From: Solirubrobacteraceae bacterium
Lineage (GTDB): Bacteria > Actinomycetota > Thermoleophilia > Solirubrobacterales > Solirubrobacteraceae
Length of the DNA: 64,000 nt
Direction of reading: 5' to 3'
Assembly (NCBI GenBank): GCA_016463765.1
Contig: JAEMQS010000004.1
Coordinates: 41,434-105,433, forward strand
Shown: piece by piece, positions 23,951 through 32,237 of the stretch
Layout: each line of letters begins with the position of its first letter
How positions within the stretch are numbered: the stretch's first letter is position 1
The notes under the pieces: model-generated
The model's input: the letters and a program-made list of their open reading frames with translations, nothing else
Told to the model about the DNA's origin: nothing
The model's database searches: none
Program-made: the position numbers and the translations under genes

Positions 23951-24862
23951 GTGCGCCCGTCCCTGCTCGTCGTCGCCGCCCTGGCGCTCCTCACGGTCAC
24001 CGCGCTCGCGGCGGGGGACACGTTGCGGCGTGACCCATCGCCGCTCATCCTTGCCGTCGGGGCTGAGCGCGTGCAGCTCAATTCCGCCGACTACGTGCGC
24101 GCGGACCGCGTGGACCGCCGCGCCCTGGCTCGCGCCATCGAGCGACGGGTTGCGCCCGAGGTCGTCGTGCGCAGCGGCCGTGCGCGGATACTCCGTCGAC
24201 GCAATGTTCTCCGCGCGGCGCGCCAAGCTGCCTCGCTCGGAACCGAAGGCGGTGTCGTGAGCGTCGACTCCCGAGCGGTCAGCGTCGCTATCTCGGCGCC
24301 TGTCGTCGCGCAAGCCCAACGCAACACGTGCGAGTCAGCCGCGTTGCAGGTTCTTGCGGGGACGGTGGGCCTGCAACTCGACCAGCGGCGAATCCAGCGG
24401 GCGTTCCCAACCTCTGGTCGGCTTGACCCTGCGCCGGGCCCGGTCGGGGAGGTCTGGGGAGACCCCGACGAAGGCTACGTCGGTCGCCCCGACGGCGGCG
24501 GCGCCCGGGGTGGATTCGGCATCTACCCGGGCCCAGTGCTCCGAACTGCGCGGCAACTCGGACTCGTGCTCGACGACCTCACCGGTGTTTCGCCGAGCGC
24601 CGTGTACAGACGTCTGTTGGGTGGCCGGGCAGTGATGGCATGGATCGGCTTGAGCGACGGGCCGTACGGCACCTGGATCTCACCCGAAGGACGACGTATC
24701 CGCGTGAACTTCGGAGAGCACACCGTCGTCGTGCATGGCCTGCGTGAGGATGGGCTCCTGCTGATCTCCAATCCGCTGGTGGGCACCCGCGAGATGTGGA
24801 CACAGGCGCAGTTCGAGGCGCGGTGGCGGCTGCTTGGCCGCCGGGCGCTCAGCCCGAGGTAG
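23951..24862 (+). CDS. Secreted C39-like cysteine peptidase
   Basis: 303 residues from GTG 23951, chosen because GTAGGA lies 8 nt upstream, the same spacing as other genes of the set; ATG 23942 is the alternative. A clean signal peptide is present (RPSLLVVAALALL, cut near LAAG). The catalytic Cys is in NTCESAAL, the His in FGEHTVVVHG, and ISNPLVG takes the Asp/Asn position, as in Peptidase_C39_2. Such enzymes cut small peptides or envelope proteins. The gene ends 14 nt inside the tail of the convergent methyltransferase. Confidence 0.7.
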   Translation: MRPSLLVVAALALLTVTALAAGDTLRRDPSPLILAVGAERVQLNSADYVRADRVDRRALARAIERRVAPEVVVRSGRARILRRRNVLRAARQAASLGTEGGVVSVDSRAVSVAISAPVVAQAQRNTCESAALQVLAGTVGLQLDQRRIQRAFPTSGRLDPAPGPVGEVWGDPDEGYVGRPDGGGARGGFGIYPGPVLRTARQLGLVLDDLTGVSPSAVYRRLLGGRAVMAWIGLSDGPYGTWISPEGRRIRVNFGEHTVVVHGLREDGLLLISNPLVGTREMWTQAQFEARWRLLGRRALSPR

Positions 24863-25754
24863 CGGCGCTGGGGACCGGCCAGCCCGTCCACGTCGCCGCG
24901 AGATCGCCGGGAATGACGAGGACCTGTTGGCCATGTGCCGGCCAGAAGTGGTCCTTGGGCTCCTCGCGGAAGTGCAGCAGCTCGATGCCGAGTTGCTCCG
25001 CGAGCTGGCCCATGGTCGGGCAGTAGCCGCCGCTGCCCTCGATGAGGATCAGCGGGTCGGCGGCCTGGCGCAGCGCGACGCCGAACTCGTGGCGCTGGTT
25101 CTCCTCGGTGTGCGGCGTGTCCTGCAGCAGCAGCCCGATCGGCTCGCCCTCGACGACCTGCGGCAGCAGCTCGCTCGTCAGCCCGATGATCTTGGTCCAC
25201 CGCGCCGTCAGCGCCGGGTCGTCCCGAACGAGGAAGCCGCACAGCGGGTCGAAGTCCAGCGACACCAGCCGGCCGTCGACGCCCTCCGCGGCGTTGCGCT
25301 CCAAAGCCCGCAGCAGCACGAGCGACCCGAGGCCCTCGTAGATGCCGGTCTCGACCACGAGCTTGGGCTTCGTGGCGCGCGCGGCGATGTACCAGAGCAG
25401 CCGGTTGCCGATCGGCAGCTTCGTCTTGGCGTCGAACCGCCAGCGCGTGCGCTCGCTCAGCCGGTTCGTCAGCTCCGGGTCGGTGCGGGCCTCGACGAGG
25501 AACGCGCGCGCCTGGTCCTCCGTGATGCCGAAGTGCGCGGCGCCGAAGGCGCACAGCTCGTCGTCGTTGGCGATGTCGTAGCTGTAGCTCTCGACCTCGG
25601 GGTCCCACAGCAGGTAGCGCAGGTAGATCCCGGGCTGCTCGCGCAGGGAGCAGCCGTACTTCGCGAGGATCTTGCGCTTGGTCAGCCAGCGCAGTCGCGA
25701 GAGGCGGCGGGCGGCGTGGCGGGCGCGGGCGCGCAGAGTCTCATATCGGTTCAT
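24849..25754 (-). CDS. Class I methyltransferase (Methyltransf_24-like)
   Basis: 301 residues from ATG 25754. A helical N-terminal ~110 residues precede a Rossmann-like core: KLVVETGIYEGLGSLVLLRAL (motif I), LVSLDFDP, LLLQDTPHTEENQR and a DPLILIEGSGG strand. The pattern fits methyltransferases acting on sugars or natural-product-like substrates and the related cephalosporin-hydroxylase fold. A perfect BlaI-1 operator lies 113 nt upstream. A long inverted repeat (CCCCCTGCG/CGCAGGGGG, about 25798-25858) is in its leader. Confidence 0.65.
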   Translation of the reverse strand: MNRYETLRARARHAARRLSRLRWLTKRKILAKYGCSLREQPGIYLRYLLWDPEVESYSYDIANDDELCAFGAAHFGITEDQARAFLVEARTDPELTNRLSERTRWRFDAKTKLPIGNRLLWYIAARATKPKLVVETGIYEGLGSLVLLRALERNAAEGVDGRLVSLDFDPLCGFLVRDDPALTARWTKIIGLTSELLPQVVEGEPIGLLLQDTPHTEENQRHEFGVALRQAADPLILIEGSGGYCPTMGQLAEQLGIELLHFREEPKDHFWPAHGQQVLVIPGDLAATWTGWPVPSAATSG

Positions 25755-25866
25755 GCGCACCTGTTCGCTGTGGTTGCTCGTCTACTACGGCGGACTACCC
25801 CCTGCGCGAACGTCGAGCATGCCAGCTTCACAGGAACGCCTGTCGGCACGCAGGGGGCCCCGAGCA

Positions 25867-25883
25867 TCCTACAGGTCGTAGGA
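25867..25883. promoter_or_regulatory. BlaI-1-type operator, perfect
   Basis: TCCTAC-AGGTC-GTAGGA. It lies just after the M56 protease gene and 113 nt before the leftward methyltransferase, so it most likely controls the latter. Confidence 0.8.
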
Positions 25884-25888
25884 GACTC

Positions 25889-26845
25889 CTAGGGTGCGCA
25901 GTGCTGTTCGGGCTGATGGGACTGGAGCACGTGCACGCCGCCCGCTGCGGTGGCGGGAACGGCCGATAGGGAGAGCAATGAGAGAAACGAGATCCCGACA
26001 GCGACCGCGGTGACGAGCGCTCGGCGGGGACCGAGACCGGTTTCGGTGCGCAGCAGCAGTTCGACGCGCCGTACGGTGCGCCCACTTGCCAAGCCGGTCA
26101 TGGCCGGCGTGAATGCTGGTGCCAGTGCCGCCTTGCAGATCGCGCGTGCAAGCACTGCGGGATCGTGGTTCTGCCGCAGGGACCATTGGTCTGCGTCCCT
26201 TTCGAGGTGATAGAGCGCCTCTGTCTTGGCGTGGCCTGCGCCCGGGAGCATGCGTGCGACGCCATGGAGGACCTCCGCCAGGACGACGAGGTACCGGTGG
26301 CCGCGAGAGATGTGTCCACGCTCGTGATCGAGCCCGGCGGCCAGTTCGTCGTCATCGAGCGCGACCAGCGCGCCCGCGGAGACGATAAGTCGAGGATGGG
26401 CGATGCCGGCGGTGGCCAGCACGATGTGGTCGCCTGCGACCACTGCGGCGTCGCCCGGCCCGATCCATAGCACGTCGTCGCGAAGTAGGCGGCGGACACG
26501 GCGAGCGTCGCGCACCGTCAGCGACAGCGCGTGCGCCGCCGAGAGCGTCAGGGCCATCGCCGGAGCGAGGACGATTGCCTGCGCCAGCAGGTGCCCCGTC
26601 AGCTCGACCGAGATGCCCGCTCCGGGCAACGGGACGGAAAGGCACCAGTGGCGCACGAGTTCGACTATCGGCCCAGGCAGGTACAACGCCGCCGCCAACG
26701 CGAGCGAGATCAGGGCCAGGCTGCGCGCACCTAGGGCCGACAGCCACGCGGCGGCCGCCGCCAGGGGCGCTGCCCGCTCAAGCGGCAGCACGCGAGGCAA
26801 GAACGTGAGGAGGAGCGTCGCCGCGATAGTCAGCGACAGCGTCAT
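25889..26845 (-). CDS. BlaR1-like M56 membrane metalloprotease (module 1)
   Basis: 318 residues with about five membrane segments. The zinc protease signature HERGH is at 174-178 and the third ligand region LERDADQW follows at 214-221, as in peptidase family M56 (BlaR1/MecR1). The C-terminal penicillin-binding sensor domain of BlaR1 is missing; only a last membrane segment and a ~20-residue tail follow. It is coupled to the BlaI gene (TGATG). By analogy it should cut or inactivate the BlaI partner when an envelope signal arrives; the signal is unknown. Confidence 0.85.
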   Translation of the reverse strand: MTLSLTIAATLLLTFLPRVLPLERAAPLAAAAAWLSALGARSLALISLALAAALYLPGPIVELVRHWCLSVPLPGAGISVELTGHLLAQAIVLAPAMALTLSAAHALSLTVRDARRVRRLLRDDVLWIGPGDAAVVAGDHIVLATAGIAHPRLIVSAGALVALDDDELAAGLDHERGHISRGHRYLVVLAEVLHGVARMLPGAGHAKTEALYHLERDADQWSLRQNHDPAVLARAICKAALAPAFTPAMTGLASGRTVRRVELLLRTETGLGPRRALVTAVAVGISFLSLLSLSAVPATAAGGVHVLQSHQPEQHCAP

Positions 26846-27222
26846 CAGCTGCTCCGCCGCTGCGCGGCCTCCCCGGCGAGCCGCTCCAACTCCGCGCGCT
26901 GGTCATCGAGGTCGCCAACCAGATGGGCGAGTGCCACCGTCCGGGCATCACGCGATGCAGAAGCCAACGTCTGCTCGATGGAGCGCGTGACGTATTCGGC
27001 CTCCGTGAGCGACGGTGTGTAGCGGATGGTCTTGCCTTCCTTGGTCCGCGTGAGCATCCCGCGCTCGGCTAGGCGGTTCAGGACCGTCTGTACGGTGGTA
27101 TACGCGCCTTGGTAGCGCTTTGGAAGCGCTCGCCGGACATCCTCGACCGTGCCGCCGTCGAGGCGCCAGATGGTGGCCATCACCTGCGCTTGGAGTTCGC
27201 CTTGCAGGGGTGCGATGTCCAT
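26845..27222 (-). CDS. BlaI/MecI/CopY-family repressor (module 1)
   Basis: 125 residues from ATG 27222 with GGAG upstream. The winged helix is canonical: LQAQVMATIWRLDGGTVEDV, then the recognition helix AYTTVQTVLNRLAERGML and the wing RTKEGKTIRYTP. The C-terminal helical dimer domain includes the region where BlaR1-type proteases cut. It probably binds TCCTAC-N5-GTAGGA, because one such palindrome lies 63 nt upstream of its own start and nine more lie in front of neighbouring units. Confidence 0.9.
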   Translation of the reverse strand: MDIAPLQGELQAQVMATIWRLDGGTVEDVRRALPKRYQGAYTTVQTVLNRLAERGMLTRTKEGKTIRYTPSLTEAEYVTRSIEQTLASASRDARTVALAHLVGDLDDQRAELERLAGEAAQRRSS

Positions 27223-27284
27223 GTCTCCAGAGTATCGGCCGCGCGCCCGCACACGTGAAGCGGTACGACATGCGTCGAGATTGG

Positions 27285-27301
27285 TCCTACATCTCGTAGG
27301 A
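27285..27301. promoter_or_regulatory. BlaI-1-type operator, perfect
   Basis: TCCTAC-ATCTC-GTAGGA between the leftward BlaI/M56 operon and the rightward FkbM gene; suited to autoregulation and control of both. Its right half also serves as ribosome site for GTG 27311. Confidence 0.85.
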
Positions 27302-27310
27302 TTCTTCGTC

Positions 27311-28042
27311 GTGAGCCTCAGTCTAGAACCGGCCCGCCTACTCTCACTCGGGAGTCGCGCAGCTGCGCGTGTGCACGCACGCCGCCGAGCGCGAACCTTC
27401 GAGGCGAGCCTCTCGCCCCGCCAAGTACCCGACCTCCAGCAGATAGGGGACCTCGGGTACGGCGGCTACCTGCTGCCGGCCGATGCGCTGTCGATGTCGA
27501 GCGTCTGCTATCTCGCCGGGACGGGAACGGATATCTCGTTCGACCTGCTGGTGATCGCGCGGTTCGGCTGCGAGGTCCACGCCTTCGACCCGGTTCCCGC
27601 CGCCGCGGAGTACGTCCGAGATGCCGCGGCACACGAGCCGCGGCTGCATTTCACTCCCGTCGCGCTCTGGAGAGTCGACGAGGAATTGACGTTCCACGCA
27701 CCGCGCGTTGAGGGCTTCGTTTCACACTCCGCGGTGGACATGCACGGAACTCCGATCGCGTTCCGCGCACAGGGCCGGTCCGTGGCATCACTGATGCGTG
27801 AACACGGGCACGCGCAGCTCGACCTACTCAAGATCAGTGCCGAGGGGTCCGAGCACGCGATCATCGATGGCACCCTCGTGGACGACGTTCGTCCGCGGGT
27901 GCTCTGTGTTGAGTTTGCACAGCCCGCCCCAGTCGGTGACGCCGAGGAGACAATGCGCCGTGTCGAGGCCGCCGGATATGACCTTGTCGGGGCCTCCATC
28001 CAACCCTGGAACTGGAAGCTCACCTGGCTCTTGCGGGCCTAA
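27311..28042 (+). CDS. FkbM-family methyltransferase
   Basis: 243 residues from GTG 27311. The FkbM pattern is visible: VCYLAGTGTDISFDLLVIARFG in place of motif I, VHAFDPVPAAAEYVRDAA, a beta-rich centre, and LLKISAEGSEHAIIDG with VLCVEFAQP. FkbM enzymes methylate hydroxyl groups of sugars, lipids or proteins. The gene is divergent from the BlaI-1 operon and shares its operator, so it belongs to the regulon by position. Confidence 0.8.
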   Translation: MSLSLEPARLLSLGSRAAARVHARRRARTFEASLSPRQVPDLQQIGDLGYGGYLLPADALSMSSVCYLAGTGTDISFDLLVIARFGCEVHAFDPVPAAAEYVRDAAAHEPRLHFTPVALWRVDEELTFHAPRVEGFVSHSAVDMHGTPIAFRAQGRSVASLMREHGHAQLDLLKISAEGSEHAIIDGTLVDDVRPRVLCVEFAQPAPVGDAEETMRRVEAAGYDLVGASIQPWNWKLTWLLRA

Positions 28043-28101
28043 GTTCAGGAGATCTCCGCCTCGACCACCGGGCAACTACGGATGGCAAGGGGAAGCCTAA
28101 A

Positions 28102-28118
28102 TCCTACGCTGTGTAGGT
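28102..28118. promoter_or_regulatory. BlaI-1-type operator, one mismatch
   Basis: TCCTAC-GCTGT-GTAGGT, 40 nt ahead of the small DUF2933-like membrane gene. Confidence 0.78.
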
Positions 28119-28158
28119 CACTGCGTGCCCCACACGCCTACGAAAGAAGGCGAAACAG

Positions 28159-28338
28159 ATGAAACGATCGCTTGCCCACCACCGCCGAGTGTTGCTCATG
28201 TGCCTGCTCCCGCTCGCCGTAGCGGCCACCTTCTTGGCGCTCCAGGGGACCGGCGCGCTGCTGTCCGCCGCCCTTCTCGCGGTCTGCGGCGGAATGATGG
28301 TCGCCATGCTCGTCATGGTCGTCCGAGGTAGCCCCTGA
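28159..28338 (+). CDS. DUF2933-like small membrane protein, 59 aa
   Basis: Starts MKRSLAHHRR, with an AAAGAAGG ribosome site. Two hydrophobic segments follow (about 12-29 and 34-55), separated by LQGTGA. Length, the MCLLPLA motif and the Met-rich second helix fit the small DUF2933 membrane proteins that accompany copper- and metal-resistance genes. It stands alone behind its own BlaI-1-type operator. Confidence 0.65.
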   Translation: MKRSLAHHRRVLLMCLLPLAVAATFLALQGTGALLSAALLAVCGGMMVAMLVMVVRGSP

Positions 28339-28347
28339 CCCCATGGG

Positions 28348-29355
28348 CTACGAGGGGGAGGCAGCCTCGGCCGCGCGCACAGCATCGGTCTCAGCGAGGA
28401 ACGCCGACCATGGTGCGGCGTGACCCGACAGGGTTCGCGCGAGGGTTTCGAGGTCATGCCAGCCGTCCTCGGCTTCCCAGCCCCAGTGGAGCACGAGCGG
28501 GATCCAGCCACCCCCGCGGCGGTCGATCGCCCTCCGGGCCGCCGGCTCGATCGCACGAGCGTGTTCGTAGAACGGCGCATAGCTCGGGAGATAGACGGCG
28601 TCGTCCCACCACGTAGGCGACCCGTGAAAGCCGATCTGCATCACACTCTCGGGTCCGCCGCACACCACGTCATATCGCTCGGCGAGAACTGGCCACTGGC
28701 GCGCGTCAAACCGGTTCCACGGGGGCACAAAGACGCGCGGGCGCTCACCCAGCGGTTCGAGCAAAACGTCTGCTCGTGCCACACGCTCACGCAGCTCGTC
28801 TGGGGTTCGCCCGAGCAGTTCCGATTGGCGGCGGGGGTGTACGTCGCGCGTGCGATGGTCGAGACCGTGGACGGCGAACTCGACGCCTTCGGCCCGGACG
28901 CGCCGAAGAACCGATAGCTCCGAGTCGGAGAGCTCTCGGCACCCTACGGCGCGCGGATCGAGCGGTCGCTGGGACGGTTGCGGTACTACAGCAAGCAGGT
29001 ACGGGACGCCAGCGGACCGCATGATGTCGTGGAAGCGCTCGAATGCCTCGGTGCCGTACCGCAGGGGATCGTCATCGGCCAGCCAATGCGGGTACTCGTC
29101 GACGCGGACGAGAAACCGCGGTGATCGCGAGCGCGCGGCGCCGAGCGCCTCGCGACGCGCCCGTTCGCGTTGCATGACGGACTGCTCGTAGCTCAACCGG
29201 CCGCGCCGCATCGCCAGCCGCTGGGCCATACGAAGTGGCATCGGACCCGTGCGGCCGCGCCGGGCCGCGACCATGAGAGTGGACGGCAGGACCTCAAGCG
29301 CCGCGTCGGCCCCGACGATGAGCTTCGCCGTACGCGTGGATTCTGCATCGAGCAT
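28348..29355 (-). CDS. Polysaccharide-deacetylase-like protein (DUF2334 type)
   Basis: 335 residues from ATG 29355. After a basic helical N-terminus, the NodB-like core has RVDEYPHW (metal-binding Asp-Glu pair), YLLAVVPQP, FAVHGLDHRTRD (His ligands), FVPPWNRFD and a final LVLHWGWE. This is the order seen in DUF2334/NodB homology proteins, which remove acetyl groups from envelope polysaccharides. No signal peptide, so it may act on precursors inside the cell. A BlaI-1 operator is 8 nt upstream. Confidence 0.72.
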   Translation of the reverse strand: MLDAESTRTAKLIVGADAALEVLPSTLMVAARRGRTGPMPLRMAQRLAMRRGRLSYEQSVMQRERARREALGAARSRSPRFLVRVDEYPHWLADDDPLRYGTEAFERFHDIMRSAGVPYLLAVVPQPSQRPLDPRAVGCRELSDSELSVLRRVRAEGVEFAVHGLDHRTRDVHPRRQSELLGRTPDELRERVARADVLLEPLGERPRVFVPPWNRFDARQWPVLAERYDVVCGGPESVMQIGFHGSPTWWDDAVYLPSYAPFYEHARAIEPAARRAIDRRGGGWIPLVLHWGWEAEDGWHDLETLARTLSGHAAPWSAFLAETDAVRAAEAASPS

Positions 29356-29362
29356 CGTCAAA

Positions 29363-29379
29363 ACCTACATCACGTAGGA
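29363..29379. promoter_or_regulatory. BlaI-1-type operator, one mismatch
   Basis: ACCTAC-ATCAC-GTAGGA on the + strand. On the minus strand its GTAGG half lies in the ribosome-site position for the deacetylase-like gene. Confidence 0.8.
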
Positions 29380-29389
29380 GGTGGCCTCG

Positions 29390-29860
29390 TCACTGGACCG
29401 CGACGTCGGTGAACAGAACCTCTTCGACCTTGACGTCCGTCTTCGCGGCGATGCGCCGACCGATCTTCCGCTTCAGCCGCTCTCGCGCTTCGGTGCGCTG
29501 CAGCGAGCCTGCCCGGACACTTGCCAGCGAGCCGGTGATGATGTCGCGGAGCAGCGGCTCCTGAGGAAGGACGCCGAAGCCCTCTACCGGCTTCGCGGCA
29601 CCCTTCTTGCCCGCTCCAGACTTTTTGGCGGCAACCTCGGCAGCGTGCGATGCGGTGTAGCCGTGCTCGAAGACGAGCGCCACGTTGAGCCTGGCGAATC
29701 GCCCGTCGGCGAGGTTGACCAGAAATTCCCGCGCCATGACCTAGACCTCGCCTTCGACCTTGTGCTTCGGCTTGGCCTCTGGTTCGGCAAGCATGAACTT
29801 GTACGCGCCGCCAGCAGCCAGTACGGCGACGAGAACGGGGACGAGGATCTTGGGCTTCAT
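29390..29860 (-). pseudogene. FliL-like protein split by an in-frame TAG (module 1)
   Basis: From ATG 29860 the frame reads MKPKILVPVLVAVLAAGGAY and continues to VEGEV, then meets TAG (29743-29741) where the paralogue at 42863 has a Tyr codon. The same frame stays open to 29390 and keeps full similarity (EFLVNLADGRFARLNV, KPVEGFG, VLFTDVAVQ). An ATG lies 2 codons after the stop, so re-initiation could give a 115-residue protein without the membrane anchor. Either a recent pseudogene or a sequencing error. The family is FliL-like: one anchor plus a periplasmic domain. Confidence 0.75.
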
Positions 29861-29867
29861 GAGGCGC

Positions 29868-29884
29868 TCCTACTTGTCGTAGGT
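29868..29884. promoter_or_regulatory. BlaI-1-type operator, one mismatch
   Basis: TCCTAC-TTGTC-GTAGGT. On the minus strand the other half reads GTAGGAG, 6 nt from the FliL-like ATG, so it doubles as the ribosome site. Confidence 0.82.
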
Positions 29885-29967
29885 TTCCACTCTCGACAAA
29901 TCGGGCGGAGACACCACCACGACTACTCCCACTGCGGACAGATGGACGATGGATCAAGTCCTCCAAG

Positions 29968-29984
29968 TCCTATCCGATGTAGGA
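29968..29984. promoter_or_regulatory. BlaI-1-type operator, one mismatch
   Basis: TCCTAT-CCGAT-GTAGGA; the sequence GTAGGAGAC runs straight into the ATG of the CHAP gene at 29988. Confidence 0.8.
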
Positions 29985-29987
29985 GAC

Positions 29988-30593
29988 ATGAGCCTGGCAT
30001 CAGTTCTCGATCGGATCACCGCGCTCAACGCCGTCGCGGGACCAGCGGCCGCTACACCTGCCCCAACCATCCCTCCGACCGCTGCCGCGCCCACGGGCGG
30101 GCCAGCCCGCGCGTCCTTCAGCGAAGCGCTGACGAACGCCCAACCGGCACCTCCGGGCAACGAAGGGATAGTCAAGACGGCGACGGCCGAGGTCGGACAG
30201 GTCGAGGAGCCTCCGGGTTCGAACGACTCCGGGCGAATCGCTCAGTACCGATCGGCGGTGCCGGGCGGACCGGTCGGGCCCTGGTGTGCGTATTTCGCGT
30301 CATGGGTGGCCAAGGAGAACGGCAAGCCGCTTGGCGACAGGGGCCAAGGGTTTGCGCGAGTGGACGATGTGTACGCATGGGCGCAGCGCACCGGTCGCGC
30401 GCTGCCCAATGGCCCAGGCGTCCAGCCGCAGCCGGGTGATCTGATCATTTGGGACGAGCACATGGGCATCGTTGAGTCCGTGGGCCCTGACGGCACGATC
30501 ACGACGGTCGAGGGCAACTCCTCAGACTCGGTAGCGCGCCGCCAGCACGACAAGAACGGCGATGGGGCGATCGGCTACGTCAGCATGCGCTGA
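29988..30593 (+). CDS. CHAP-domain cysteine amidase/peptidase
   Basis: 201 residues from ATG 29988; the operator half-site GTAGGAG is its ribosome site. A Pro/Ala/Thr-rich region (about 15-50) precedes a CHAP fold: ATAEVGQVEEPPGSN, catalytic Cys in GPWCAYFASWVA, QPGDLIIWDEHMGIVE with the His, and TTVEGNSSD supplying Glu/Asn. CHAP enzymes cut peptidoglycan cross-bridges or stem peptides. No classical signal peptide is visible, so export may need another route. Confidence 0.82.
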   Translation: MSLASVLDRITALNAVAGPAAATPAPTIPPTAAAPTGGPARASFSEALTNAQPAPPGNEGIVKTATAEVGQVEEPPGSNDSGRIAQYRSAVPGGPVGPWCAYFASWVAKENGKPLGDRGQGFARVDDVYAWAQRTGRALPNGPGVQPQPGDLIIWDEHMGIVESVGPDGTITTVEGNSSDSVARRQHDKNGDGAIGYVSMR

Positions 30594-30600
30594 ACGGCGG

Positions 30601-31161
30601 TCACCCGAACCAGCGCGCGTGCAAAGCCGCCAGCTTCGCCGCCGCAGCGCCTTCGTTGCTGGCTATCCGGCGCAGGACGTTGTCACCGGCGAACGCGGGA
30701 TTTCCCGTCGCACCCTTCGCCAGAGAAGCGCTCTTGGTCCGCGCGGCCATCAGCGCCGCGAGTCGTTCGCGGTCATTCTTCACTGGTGTGCCGTGACCGT
30801 CGCGGGGGTTGCGGATGCTGGCCGCCCCTGCCTCGTGCGCAAGCGCGGGAACGCCTGACGCGATTGGTGGCGTGCCGAAGAGCCGCCGATGCGCTGCGTC
30901 AAGGCGCATCAGCGTGCTTTGCGCCTGGAGTTGCATTCGTGCTGCCTCGGTGCGCAGGGGCGCGCGACGAGCATTGCGCGCCACGTCGCGCGCCAGTGCG
31001 ACTTCGGCGAGCTTCCCGGCCACCAGTGCGTCGATCTGCGCGCCCCATCGATCCCGCTCCTGTCCGGGTGAGGTCTCCGCGCCGGAGACCTGGCCGGACA
31101 CGAAGATCGCCGCGCCACACGCGGCTACGGCGAGGCCGATGGCGACAAGAAAGCGACGCAT
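30601..31161 (-). CDS. Putative lipoprotein, helical
   Basis: 186 residues. A lipoprotein-type signal ends at VAAC-G (Cys at ~15). The mature part is an all-helical, Ala/Arg-rich domain with no aromatic core, likely a coiled coil. It follows the M23 peptidase gene by 12 nt on the same strand and may anchor or regulate that enzyme, in the way EnvC/NlpD-type activators work with amidases. No domain recognised. Confidence 0.6.
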   Translation of the reverse strand: MRRFLVAIGLAVAACGAAIFVSGQVSGAETSPGQERDRWGAQIDALVAGKLAEVALARDVARNARRAPLRTEAARMQLQAQSTLMRLDAAHRRLFGTPPIASGVPALAHEAGAASIRNPRDGHGTPVKNDRERLAALMAARTKSASLAKGATGNPAFAGDNVLRRIASNEGAAAAKLAALHARWFG

Positions 31162-31173
31162 CGTCGTCCCCGC

Positions 31174-32007
31174 TCAACGGGGCTGGTCGTCGAGCTCACG
31201 CAGGAACGGCAGCGGGTCGATGGCCTGCCCGCCCCGGTACCAGCCTGGAGCCGTCCACAGCTCGAAGTGCAGGTGGCACCCGCTCGCACGGCCGGTGTCG
31301 CCGACGTCACCGATGGGGTCGCCAGCCTGCACTCGGTCGCCCTTCGCCACCAAAGGGGCTGACCGCATGTGCATGTACGCCGTGGCGCGCCCGTCCGCGT
31401 GCTGCAAAACGAGATAGTTCCCGGCACGGGCCTGGAACGTCGACATGAGCACGCGACCCGACTCGGCGGCGACGAGCTTGGCGCCGCATGCTGCGAAGAC
31501 GTCTTGTCCCTGGTGACCGCGTCCGCCGCCGAAGCGGTTGATCTCGGTCCCGTAGTCATGACGCCCCACGATCGGAAACACGCGCTCGCCGGCGCTCGCT
31601 GGCTCGCCGGCTCCGGCGCCGGCCGCCGTTGCGGTAATCCGAATCGGTTCGGTGCGGGCAATACCGCCCTCCCCGCGGACCTCGACCGGGCCGCTGTTCG
31701 AGCGACGCGGAATGACCACAGTCACGAGGCCGTCCAGGGTCTGTTGCGGGGTTGCAACGCGGTCGTCCCTCCGTCCGGCTCTTCCGAGGAACCGGACGCG
31801 CGTGATCGTGTGAAGCTGCGACCCGGCGATGCGAAGCTCCGCGCCGCGCGAGCACTCACCCGACCGACCGTCTGCGCACGTGACAGCAGCGACGACCGGC
31901 GCGGAGGGCGCGGCAGCGCCGCCTGCCGCAGGTGCTGCGACGGCTTCGGAGGCAGAGACCAGCGGCACTATCGACATCAGGGCAGCAGCAAGTGGCGTCA
32001 GCCGCAT
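31174..32007 (-). CDS. Secreted M23 metallopeptidase (module 1)
   Basis: 277 residues: signal peptide, an IPT/TIG-like beta domain (about 40-125) and a LytM domain (about 140-265). Zinc ligands are visible in GHQGQD and GCHLHFELW; AYMHM precedes the second. It is closely similar along its whole length to the protein at 47815-48663. It should cut peptidoglycan cross-links. The nearest upstream operator is a perfect BlaI-1 site 144 nt away, almost the same distance as the module-2 operator to the second M23 gene. Confidence 0.87.
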   Translation of the reverse strand: MRLTPLAAALMSIVPLVSASEAVAAPAAGGAAAPSAPVVAAVTCADGRSGECSRGAELRIAGSQLHTITRVRFLGRAGRRDDRVATPQQTLDGLVTVVIPRRSNSGPVEVRGEGGIARTEPIRITATAAGAGAGEPASAGERVFPIVGRHDYGTEINRFGGGRGHQGQDVFAACGAKLVAAESGRVLMSTFQARAGNYLVLQHADGRATAYMHMRSAPLVAKGDRVQAGDPIGDVGDTGRASGCHLHFELWTAPGWYRGGQAIDPLPFLRELDDQPR

Positions 32008-32150
32008 GGAGCACTCCTCTTGTTCACGCCTACGAGGTGAGCTGACGGGCTCGTGCGAAGAGGTGCACGCCGGTCGACTCCGCGACCGGTTCGCCCCATG
32101 AAGTGGGTCCCCCGTTCGTGCACCGACGGGCGATGCACGATTCGGCTATG

Positions 32151-32167
32151 TCCTACAGCGGGTAGGA
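32151..32167. promoter_or_regulatory. BlaI-1-type operator, perfect
   Basis: TCCTAC-AGCGG-GTAGGA between the leftward M23 operon (144 nt away) and the rightward P-type ATPase (70 nt away). Confidence 0.82.
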
Positions 32168-32210
32168 CGCTATCAATGCCGGCCGTCGGACGGCGGTTCC
32201 TTGCGCCTAG

Positions 32211-32227
32211 ATACCCCTAGGGGGTAT
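32211..32227. promoter_or_regulatory. CsoR-type copper operator
   Basis: ATACCCC-TAG-GGGGTAT, a palindrome of the GTATACCCC/GGGGTAT type bound by copper-sensing CsoR and RcnR-like repressors. It sits 10 nt before the ATPase ATG. No csoR gene is in the window, so the repressor would be encoded elsewhere. Confidence 0.75.
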
Positions 32228-32237
32228 GATTCCTCTC

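Noticed and set aside
25889..27222. BlaI/BlaR as a beta-lactam resistance locus
   Set aside because: There is no beta-lactamase or penicillin-binding protein gene, and the M56 proteins lack the sensor domain.
32030..32046. A further BlaI-1-type site near the M23 start (GCCTACGAGGTGAGCTG)
   Set aside because: Only the left half fits; the right half has no GTAGG.
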